Below, piece after piece: positions 1-5,199 of a DNA stretch of 5,392 nt. Below the pieces are notes generated by a model. It was given only the letters and a program-made list of their open reading frames with translations. It was not told the origin of the DNA and made no database searches. Source of the stretch: Chloroflexota bacterium (GTDB lineage Bacteria; Chloroflexota; Dehalococcoidia; Dehalococcoidales; JAHJRU01); the NCBI GenBank assembly GCA_018830745.1, contig JAHJRU010000184.1, positions 1-5,392 on the forward strand, given 5' to 3'. The translations under genes and the position numbers were made by a program. Position 1 is the first letter of the stretch. Every line of letters starts with the position of its first letter.

Positions 1-135
1 CTTGAAAAAGGATTCGCCTTTGCCGGGGCTAATGCCTACAGGATAAATACAATAACCTCCGTTAGAGAGCTTATTAAGACGTTACTAATAGAATATAAAA
101 GGGCAGCTGCCATTGGAGAACGCATCACAACATAA
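1..135 (+). CDS. C-terminal end of a probable nitronate monooxygenase (partial)
   Basis: Frame 1 is open from the first base to a TAA at 133-135, giving 44 residues that begin LEKGFAFAGANAYRIN and continue with a TSVRELIKTLL helix. The GxxFAGANAYR element followed by a V(K/R)ELI helix resembles the C-terminus of the nitronate monooxygenase / 2-nitropropane dioxygenase family. These are FMN-dependent TIM-barrel enzymes that oxidise nitronates; some relatives are FabK-type enoyl reductases. The FMN-binding core and catalytic His lie outside the window, so the exact reaction cannot be stated. The gene enters from the left edge and converges with the minus-strand gene series. Two weak hairpins follow it at 151-180, but neither has a T-tract. 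The family call rests on a short tail only. Confidence 0.65.
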   Translation, partial: LEKGFAFAGANAYRINTITSVRELIKTLLIEYKRAAAIGERITT

Positions 136-205
136 GCCCATACTAAGAGTGTAGTGGTCTACTACCCGGAAGTGCCGGTACAACTTGAACGAAAGCACTG
201 AAGTA

Positions 206-499
206 TCAAAGAAGGCGAAATTGGCGCTGTAAATCGCAAAAATCAGAGAAAGCACTGCCTTCGATGGAGTGTATGTCGAGTAAATCCGGCATACCAATCT
301 CTAAAAATACAGGTTCAATGTAAAAACCAAGCCCGCTACTAACGATAGCAAAAGGGATAGCGCTCTCCTGACAATATCTGACAAACCCTACAAAGCCCGG
401 TCTTAGCTCAATGTGCTGGCGAACGAACTCTTACAGTCTCTCCTTAGGTTCTTTGATGAGTGCAAACTGTAGTTTAGATACAGAGCTCACATCAATCAT
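206..499 (-). pseudogene. Remnant of a HAD-superfamily phosphatase (MtnX / phosphoserine phosphatase-like)
   Basis: Reading the minus strand from an ATG at 499-497 gives 22 codons that include SKLQFALIKEPKERL. An in-frame TAA at 433-431 follows, then 74 more codons in the same frame to a TGA at 208-206. The second part contains ELRPGFVGFVRYCQES, then IPFAIVSSGLGFYIEP, then an LEIGMPDL stretch. This is the pattern of HAD subclass IB phosphatases of the MtnX type: a (L/I)RPGF helix, then a hydrophobic strand ending in Ser-Ser-Gly (HAD motif II), then (D/G)FYIEP. Family members are about 210-230 residues and begin with a DxDGT motif (motif I). That motif is not seen here, and neither are motifs III/IV (Lys and the acidic pair). 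The TAA sits where a Leu is expected, as after a TTA/TTG to TAA change. MtnX acts in methionine salvage, but related phosphatases have other substrates. I read it as a decayed gene; the exact family is less certain than the HAD fold. Confidence 0.55.
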
Positions 500-737
500 G
501 ACTACTCAACTTGAAACCGCTTTCTACGAAGACATGAAAAAGTTTGAGGCTTTCCACCCCGAAATCACCCTGGATGATTTGATTGACCATAGCAAGCGAA
601 TGCCCGAGGATACGTTCGTAGGTAAGGCTTCAAATCAAGTTATTCTGAACTCAAATTTATTACCACTGCACAAACATCGGCATAACCACGTGGACATAGT
701 TATCCACCCCCACCGGGCGTATAACACCGGGGCTTGA
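498..737 (+). other. Uncertain plus-strand reading frame, possibly a gene fragment running into the dnaN 3' end
   Basis: From an ATG at 498 this frame gives 79 residues. The first 50 or so look protein-like: acidic and amphipathic, with FYEDMKKFEAFHPEITLDD. The tail from about residue 55 is antisense to the dnaN C-terminus and is unnaturally His-rich (HKHRHNHVDIVIHPHR), so it is probably not native. The same frame stays open upstream to another ATG at 411. No Shine-Dalgarno sequence precedes either start. I recognise no family. It may be the 5' fragment of a gene cut near 640-660, or a chance frame opposite the decayed 5' part of the HAD phosphatase remnant. In favour of the second option, a minus-strand reading here contains NQIIQGDFG, faintly like the xxIIQCDFDGT start of such phosphatases. 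Confidence 0.22.
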
Positions 738-1793
738 CGGATTGGTGGTTTCCAGTGACACCTGCGGCTCCCTGAGCACACCGAGGACATCAGCCAGGTA
801 TTTGCCGTTGAAGGCTATCTTCGCTTCTTCACCGTCCACCATAGCATCTATCTCCCCTACATCGTCACCAACTTCCTCAGAGCGGGCAGAAACGGTCAGC
901 TTACCGGGTGTCAGTTCCCCACCGGGTGTTACCACCAGACGAACAATGCCACTGCCATCACGGGCAAAGATAGAGGCAGTCTTACTCGCCCTAAAGAACT
1001 CGGCCACATCAACCACCGCCCTGGTGCTGGAGCTCTGGGGAATAAGCTGCTCATATTGAGGGAAGGTGCCCTGAACCAGCTGGGAAACCAGTTCGATATC
1101 TTTCATTCGAAATAGAGCCTGGCTCTTGTTGGGATTAATAGTTATGTCAACCGTTGCTTCCTGGTCACCCATAAGGCGATTAAGCTCAGCCAGGCTCCGG
1201 GCTGGAATTATGACCTCCGTTTCCTGGCTAACCGGTGCCGCCAGTGGCAGTGTGTAAACTGCCAGCCTAAAGCCATCCGCCGCCGCCAGTGTCAGCGTAT
1301 CACCACTAAAACGCGCATCAATCCCCGTCAACACCGGACGGGATTCCTCTGTGGCTGCGGCAAAGACAACATGGCTAATTCCCTGCCGGAGTGCCTCCAC
1401 CTCAACTTTGGCCGTTATACCCTCGTCAAGCTTGGGAATAGGCGGGAAATCCTTAGCGTCAACCCCGCTGATTCTCGCCTCAAACCGGGCACATTGCAAA
1501 CCCAGTACTTTTGTCCCGGAGGCAAGGGCAATATCTATCTTATCGGCCGGCAAAGAATTAACAAATTCAATGAGCAATCGGGCTGGAACAGTTATCGCAC
1601 CCTCTTCCTCCACCTTGGCTCCAATCCAACAGCTAATCGCCATCTCAAGGTTGGTTGCCACCAGCTTGAGGCGGGATTTATCCGTTTCTATCAGCACGTT
1701 GTTGGTTATCGGCAGGGTAGTTCTGGTGGCTACCGCCCTCCCCACCACGCTGAGTCCGCGATTCAGGTTCTCCTGAAGACACGATAACTTCAT
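660..1793 (-). CDS. dnaN: DNA polymerase III subunit beta (sliding clamp)
   Basis: This encodes a 377-residue protein, a normal length for the bacterial beta clamp. The clamp is a ring-shaped homodimer that holds DNA polymerase III on DNA and serves as a docking platform for other DNA-handling proteins. The start MKLSCLQENLNRGLSVVGRA with LPITNNVLI is typical. Three clamp domains follow at roughly 1-120, 128-246 and 248-377. Visible family motifs are DAKDFPPIP (112-120), ESRPVLTGI (150-158), AADGFRLAVY (171-180), FPQYEQLIP (244-252), FNGKYLADVL (328-337) and the C-terminal VVMPM (369-373). GFRL at 174-177 and the MPM segment form the pocket for clamp-binding peptides. The usual Arg after MPM is Phe here, and the protein ends MPMFVQW. 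The ATG at 1793 has a GGGGGTG stretch about 5 bases upstream. A 59-base gap with a promoter-like sequence separates it from moaC. No dnaA or recF is adjacent in this window. Confidence 0.97.
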   Translation of the reverse strand: MKLSCLQENLNRGLSVVGRAVATRTTLPITNNVLIETDKSRLKLVATNLEMAISCWIGAKVEEEGAITVPARLLIEFVNSLPADKIDIALASGTKVLGLQCARFEARISGVDAKDFPPIPKLDEGITAKVEVEALRQGISHVVFAAATEESRPVLTGIDARFSGDTLTLAAADGFRLAVYTLPLAAPVSQETEVIIPARSLAELNRLMGDQEATVDITINPNKSQALFRMKDIELVSQLVQGTFPQYEQLIPQSSSTRAVVDVAEFFRASKTASIFARDGSGIVRLVVTPGGELTPGKLTVSARSEEVGDDVGEIDAMVDGEEAKIAFNGKYLADVLGVLREPQVSLETTNPSSPGVIRPVGVDNYVHVVMPMFVQW

Positions 1794-1831
1794 AATACAC
1801 CCCCAAAGGATAAAGTAACTGGTAGTGCAGT

Positions 1832-1860
1832 AGTATACACCAATATTAAGGACTACTCAA
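1832..1860 (-). promoter_or_regulatory. Possible sigma-70-type promoter for dnaN
   Basis: On the minus strand, TTGAGT (1860-1855) is followed after exactly 17 bases by TATACT (1837-1832). These match the -35 and -10 consensus at 4/6 and 5/6 positions. The -35 box overlaps the last codons and stop of moaC, and the -10 box lies 38 bases before the dnaN ATG. This would let dnaN be transcribed independently of the moa genes. It is a motif match only; no start site is known. Confidence 0.4.
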
Positions 1861-2329
1861 GAGTTATTGTTCCGCTTTTACCGCCGCTCTTTCTTACCAG
1901 CCTCACCCGGTCAATCTGGATGCCCCGGTCTACGGCTTTGCACATGTCATATATGGTCAGGGCGGCTATGGTAACCGCCGTAAGCGCCTCCATTTCCACC
2001 CCGGTCTTACCGGAACTTTTCACCGCAGCCGTAATCTCTACCGTGCTCTCCGGTTCATTCAGACCGAATTCAATCTTTACTTCCCCGATAAGTATCGGAT
2101 GGCACAGGGGTATGAGTTGTGATGTCTGCTTGGCTGCCATTATCCCCGCCAACTGAGCCACCTCAAACACGTCTCCCTTGGGGACCCCACGGCTCTGTAT
2201 AAGAGCCAGGGTCGAGGCCTGCATCCTTACCAGACATTTGGCTACCGCCTCGCGGCTGGTATCCGGCTTGGCGGTAACATCAACCATTCGCGGTCGGCCC
2301 GCCTTATCCAGATGCGTCAATTCTTCCAA
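1853..2329 (-). CDS. moaC: Cyclic pyranopterin monophosphate synthase MoaC
   Basis: This 158-residue protein has the usual MoaC length. MoaC converts the MoaA product, 3',8-cyclo-7,8-dihydro-GTP, to cyclic pyranopterin monophosphate, the second step of molybdenum cofactor synthesis in the cytoplasm. The N-terminus reads LTHLDKAGRPRMVDV as in the family. The signature PLCHPI is at residues 74-79, with His77. GVEMEALTAVTIAALTIYDM and CKAVD follow at 110-134. Lys51, Asp128 and Lys131 occupy the same numbers as the catalytic residues of the E. coli enzyme. The start appears to be TTG at 2329-2327, two bases after the moaA stop. A GGGGG run at the end of moaA, about 6 bases upstream, could serve as the ribosome binding site. 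A second TTG three codons in (2320) is the alternative; no ATG is available until residue 15, which would cut a conserved segment. Tight spacing suggests translation coupled to moaA. Confidence 0.95.
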   Translation of the reverse strand: MEELTHLDKAGRPRMVDVTAKPDTSREAVAKCLVRMQASTLALIQSRGVPKGDVFEVAQLAGIMAAKQTSQLIPLCHPILIGEVKIEFGLNEPESTVEITAAVKSSGKTGVEMEALTAVTIAALTIYDMCKAVDRGIQIDRVRLVRKSGGKSGTITLE

Positions 2330-2331
2330 AA

Positions 2332-3321
2332 TTAACCCCCAACCTGAGAAAACGGACGGTCTTTAGGTATGCAGCCCTCCGCCAGGTGATGGCGTCTCGG
2401 TTTGAGAGCCACTGCCTCCTCGATAAGCTCTTTCAACCCCGCTGAAGACACACCGCCGCGCAGGGGCTGCCTCAGGTCGACTTCATTCTCAGATAGCAAA
2501 CACGAGCGGAGCTTACCATCAGCCGTCAGCCGCAATCTATTACATTCAACGCAAAAATGCTCGCTAACGGGGGTAATGAAGCCAATGGTACCCTTCGCCC
2601 CAGGCAACTGAAAATACCTGGCAGGGCCGTTCCCTACACTGGGCTGACAAGGCTCCAATTCACCCAGTATTTCAAGTCGCTGTCTCATCTCGCCGACGGA
2701 TATAAATTGAGAGGGATTCACTTCCTTCTCCCCTACTACCGGCATGAGCTCAATGAAGCGCACATGCCAGCCATCGGTGGTGGTCTTGCGGGCAAAATCA
2801 AGCAATTCGTCATCGTTAACGCCGGATATAACTACATTATTGAGCTTGACCGGATTAAGCCCCACCGACCGGGCAACCTCGATACCCTCCAGGACATCAT
2901 CCAGGTTGCCGTCTCCGCCAGTAATAGCGCTAAAGCGCTCCGGCTTAATAGTGTCCAGACTAACGTTGACCCGACGCAGGCCAGCCGATTTCAGCTCCCC
3001 GGCATAGCGGCCGAGCAAGGTGCCGTTGGTGGTCAGCGAAAGGTCATCAATGTTCTCTATCTGAGCCAGCATGGCTACCAGACCCGGTAACCCCAGCCTG
3101 ACCAGCGGCTCACCGCCGGTTATCCTTACCTTATTCATCCCCAGTTCCGCCGCCGCCTGGGCAACGGTACGGATTTCCTCATAAGTAAGAATATCAGCGT
3201 GGGACATCAGCTTTACGCCATCCTGCGGCATGCAGTAGACGCAGCGAAGGTTACAGCGGTCAGTCACCGAGATACGCAGATAGTTTATCGGTCTTTGAAA
3301 AGAATCGGAAAGTCCGGTCAT
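2332..3321 (-). CDS. moaA: GTP 3',8-cyclase MoaA (radical SAM)
   Basis: This is a 329-residue radical SAM enzyme that rearranges GTP to 3',8-cyclo-7,8-dihydro-GTP, the first step of molybdenum cofactor synthesis. The N-terminal 4Fe-4S motif is CNLRCVYC, Cys23-x3-Cys27-x2-Cys30, in the context RISVTDRCNLRCVYCMPQ. The SAM-binding GGEP is at 69-72. The second, GTP-binding cluster is Cys257-x2-Cys260-x13-Cys274, beside NRLRLTADGKLRSCL. The C-terminal Gly-Gly tail (328-329), which reaches into the active site in the family, is present as SQVGG. All expected functional residues are therefore intact. The ATG at 3321 has a GGGGA element 9 bases upstream. A 71-base gap separates it from rdgB, and moaC starts 2 bases after its stop. 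Confidence 0.97.
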   Translation of the reverse strand: MTGLSDSFQRPINYLRISVTDRCNLRCVYCMPQDGVKLMSHADILTYEEIRTVAQAAAELGMNKVRITGGEPLVRLGLPGLVAMLAQIENIDDLSLTTNGTLLGRYAGELKSAGLRRVNVSLDTIKPERFSAITGGDGNLDDVLEGIEVARSVGLNPVKLNNVVISGVNDDELLDFARKTTTDGWHVRFIELMPVVGEKEVNPSQFISVGEMRQRLEILGELEPCQPSVGNGPARYFQLPGAKGTIGFITPVSEHFCVECNRLRLTADGKLRSCLLSENEVDLRQPLRGGVSSAGLKELIEEAVALKPRRHHLAEGCIPKDRPFSQVGG

Positions 3322-3350
3322 AAAAGATATTCCCCAGCTATACTAATTAC

Positions 3351-3380
3351 ATTTTACCCGTTTCCAGCGGTAATTCACAA
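3351..3380 (-). promoter_or_regulatory. Possible promoter for moaA-moaC
   Basis: In the 71-base gap between rdgB and moaA, the minus strand has TTGTGA (3380-3375), an 18-base spacer, then TAAAAT (3356-3351). These match the -35 and -10 consensus at 4/6 and 5/6 positions. The -10 box lies 29 bases before the moaA ATG. The gap is AT-richer than the flanking genes, as expected for a promoter. This is a motif match only, and no operator or molybdenum-cofactor riboswitch-like structure was recognised. Confidence 0.3.
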
Positions 3381-3392
3381 GGACTATATCTG

Positions 3393-4001
3393 TCAGCTAT
3401 TGGAGGTGCCAGCTCGCCTTAACAGAACGGCACTCGCCTTCCGAGCCGCCTGTCCCCGGTGACTCACCTTGTTCTTCTCCTCCAGAGGCAACTCCGCCAT
3501 GGTCATATTCAGTTCTGGCAGGTAGAAGGCGGGGTCATAGCCAAAACCGCGGCTGCCCCGGGGTTCAAAGGCGATAATCCCCGGACATTCACCGGAACAA
3601 AGCTCTATCTCGCCTTCGGGAGACGCTATGGCAATGACACAGCGGAAACGAGCCGTTCGCTTATCCCAGGGTATGCCCTCCATTCTGGATAACAGATAAC
3701 CTATTCTATCTTTATCCGAAGCGCCTTCCCCGGCATAACGGGCGGAAAGCGGACCGGGCTCACCCCCGAGGGCATCTACCTCCAGACCGGAATCATCAGC
3801 CAGGGTGAGCAACTGGCTTTCCTTCGCCAGCTCGGTGGCCTTTAAACGGGCATTCTCCTCCAGACTTCCGCCCACCTCCTCAACCTCAGTAGTAATTCCC
3901 GCCTCAGCCATGGTAACTAAATCATAGGGGATATTCGGAAGAAGGCTTTGATACTCACGTACTTTTGCCCCATTATTTGTCCCCAGAAGCAATTTAGGCA
4001 T
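3393..4001 (-). CDS. rdgB: XTP/dITP diphosphatase (RdgB/HAM1 family)
   Basis: This 202-residue protein belongs to the HAM1/RdgB nucleotide pyrophosphatases. They hydrolyse deaminated purine nucleoside triphosphates (XTP, dITP, ITP) to monophosphates and keep them out of DNA and RNA. Family motifs appear in order: GTNNGAKVREY at 7-17 (substrate phosphate binding), ENARLKA at 49-55, ADDSGLEVDALGG with PGPLSARYAG at 68-91 (Asp69 is the conserved catalytic/metal residue region), GFGYDPAF at 152-159, and SHRGQAARK at 180-188. The protein is complete and of normal length. It starts at ATG 4001, 6 bases after the fbp stop, with only a weak GGAT as ribosome binding site, so coupling to fbp translation is likely. 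Confidence 0.95.
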   Translation of the reverse strand: MPKLLLGTNNGAKVREYQSLLPNIPYDLVTMAEAGITTEVEEVGGSLEENARLKATELAKESQLLTLADDSGLEVDALGGEPGPLSARYAGEGASDKDRIGYLLSRMEGIPWDKRTARFRCVIAIASPEGEIELCSGECPGIIAFEPRGSRGFGYDPAFYLPELNMTMAELPLEEKNKVSHRGQAARKASAVLLRRAGTSNS

Positions 4002-4007
4002 ACACTT

Positions 4008-5111
4008 TTAATCCGCGGGGATGTCGGTAAAGCGGTGGCGCAACTTCTCCATTACGTCCGGCATGGTAGTATATTCCATCTCTTCCAGAGGCAAGCGGTG
4101 TGGCTCAAACGGACCGTGCCGGCGCATCATATCGGCCATCTCATTTGCCTGCTGGCGGGCCAGATTAAAGGATATGTCTGCCAGCATATCACGAGGACCC
4201 ACCAGCCGCCCATTAGCAAGCTGAAAACCAAGGCCTATGACTCTCGGCGGTCCATCGAAGCGAGCCGGCGTACTATCCTCAACGGACACCGGCATCAGTG
4301 GTCCATTATGTGACCCGCGCATCCACCCCTCCACCAGGACAGGAGAGGCAAACGGTTCCAGTATTTCACCCACTGCCGGGAAGTTTCCCTGCGCACGCAC
4401 AATACAAACCGGGTCATCCTTACCAACGTAACGCCCGGCAATCATGGACAGGCGCTGTGTGGACGACACCGCCGCTATCTCTCCGGTGTCCCGGTGATAG
4501 ACGGCATTGACGATATAACGGGACGGCGCCCCGATGAAGACCAGCAAATCATAAATCTCCTCCGGGGTATTGAAGGTTATCCTCTTATGTTCCTTGACAT
4601 CATGCACATCGAAGGCGAAACCGCAATGCAAACTAGGGGCAATAACCAGCCCGATGGTATTGAAGGGGTCGGCAAACATCTTGTATAGCGGCATATTCCA
4701 TGCCCCGGACGAAGTCTTATCAGCCATGAAGATAATTACTGTCTCCGCCTCTCGCTCTTCGATCTCCATCTCGGCCACGCCGGGACCCAATCCCTTAACA
4801 TTGCCGGAAAACGCATCGGTCAGCAGGTCCTGGCCAGCTCCATGCAGCTTAAGCTCCTTGGCTAACGCCGTGCAGTCGACAAATATGTCCCAGGCAAACT
4901 TGTGAATGTACTCGCTGCCCTCACCTTGCTGATGAGTCATGATAAGCTGCAGGTCGTCCCCACACTTGGTCACGTAATAATCTATCAGCAGGCCGCTCTC
5001 CATAACTTTATCCAGACACTCATTGGCTCGGCCCAAAATTTCAGGATGAGAATCAGAATGTCCCACGAAACCACCGATATCAGCCTTAATAACACTCAGC
5101 GTTAGCTTCAT
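4008..5111 (-). CDS. fbp: Fructose-1,6-bisphosphate aldolase/phosphatase (class V FBPase)
   Basis: From the ATG at 5111 the protein has 367 residues and begins MKLTLSVIKADIGGFVGHS, as in archaeal fructose-1,6-bisphosphate aldolase/phosphatases. This bifunctional enzyme condenses triose phosphates to fructose 1,6-bisphosphate and dephosphorylates it to fructose 6-phosphate, driving gluconeogenesis one way. Metal and substrate residues are visible: Asp11 and His18, the GDD at 51-53, the GAGQD at 91-95 and the ADK at 130-132. The YVGKDDP segment (228-234) carries Tyr228, the Schiff-base Lys231 and the Asp232-Asp233 pair. WMRGSH (263-268), ARFDGPP (283-289) and the late GPFEPHRL to EMEY block (to Tyr347) complete the active site. 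An upstream in-frame TTG at 5126 would add five residues, but it lies before the strong AAGGAGG (5117-5123) that serves the ATG, so ATG 5111 is chosen. The archaeal relatives run slightly longer at the C-terminus. The gene overlaps nothing and is followed after 6 bases by rdgB. Confidence 0.96.
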   Translation of the reverse strand: MKLTLSVIKADIGGFVGHSDSHPEILGRANECLDKVMESGLLIDYYVTKCGDDLQLIMTHQQGEGSEYIHKFAWDIFVDCTALAKELKLHGAGQDLLTDAFSGNVKGLGPGVAEMEIEEREAETVIIFMADKTSSGAWNMPLYKMFADPFNTIGLVIAPSLHCGFAFDVHDVKEHKRITFNTPEEIYDLLVFIGAPSRYIVNAVYHRDTGEIAAVSSTQRLSMIAGRYVGKDDPVCIVRAQGNFPAVGEILEPFASPVLVEGWMRGSHNGPLMPVSVEDSTPARFDGPPRVIGLGFQLANGRLVGPRDMLADISFNLARQQANEMADMMRRHGPFEPHRLPLEEMEYTTMPDVMEKLRHRFTDIPAD

Positions 5112-5116
5112 TTTTG

Positions 5117-5123
5117 CCTCCTT
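5117..5123 (-). promoter_or_regulatory. Strong Shine-Dalgarno sequence of the fbp gene
   Basis: AAGGAGG on the minus strand ends 5 bases before the ATG at 5111. It is the best ribosome binding site in the window. It decides the start of the aldolase/phosphatase against the longer TTG start at 5126, which would place this site inside the coding region. Confidence 0.85.
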
Positions 5124-5133
5124 CAAAGCATAC

Positions 5134-5198
5134 TAAGGGACAAACCCTCTGAAAATTTGGCACGGTATCTTAGCCAGACTAAGGTATTTTGCCCCTTA
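5134..5198 (-). repeat. Nested inverted repeat in the fbp leader
   Basis: In the 73-base gap before fbp, minus-strand TAAGGGGCAAA (5198-5188) can pair with TTTGTCCCTTA (5144-5134). That makes an 11-bp stem with a single G-U pair in the transcript. Inside it, CTTAG (5183-5179) and CTAAG (5173-5169) form a 5-bp hairpin with a 5-base loop. An alternative small stem, AGGG/CCCT (5148-5145 with 5139-5136), would compete with the outer stem. No T-tract follows, so it is not a standard intrinsic terminator. The structure ends 10 bases before the Shine-Dalgarno sequence. It could be a leader element, an RNA-processing or stabilising structure, or chance. Confidence 0.4.
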
Positions 5199-5199
5199 T

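Noticed and set aside
151..180. Two overlapping hairpins after the left-edge gene: GTAGT/ACTAC (151-165) and TAC(C)CGG/CCGGTA (163-180)
   Set aside because: Stems are only 5-6 bp, one with a bulge, and no T-tract follows on either strand, so a terminator call is not supported.
191..257. Direct repeat GAAAGCACTG at 191-200 and 248-257
   Set aside because: Only 10 bases, two copies, no extension and no regular spacing. It fits chance within a degraded region and is not a CRISPR or mobile-element end.
85..297. Minus-strand 70-residue frame from a TTG at 297
   Set aside because: It overlaps the nitronate monooxygenase tail on the other strand at its 3' end and the HAD phosphatase remnant in another frame of the same strand. 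It has no ribosome binding site, an immediate upstream stop and no recognisable motif.
500..659. Search for a transcription terminator after dnaN
   Set aside because: Only a 4-bp AGTT/AACT pairing near 638-652 was seen, with no GC-rich stem or T-tract. No terminator can be called.
742..1787. Plus-strand frames of 105, 141 and 138 codons opposite dnaN
   Set aside because: They are antisense shadows of a fully conserved clamp gene, low in complexity (Ser/Thr/Pro-rich) and without ribosome binding sites.
2557..3090. Plus-strand frame of 177 codons opposite moaA
   Set aside because: Long but antisense to a MoaA with every catalytic residue intact. No start signal and no family resemblance, so a shadow frame.
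5112..5126. TTG at 5126 as the fbp start
   Set aside because: It would place the strong AAGGAGG inside the coding region and add five residues absent from the family N-terminus. ATG 5111 is correctly spaced.
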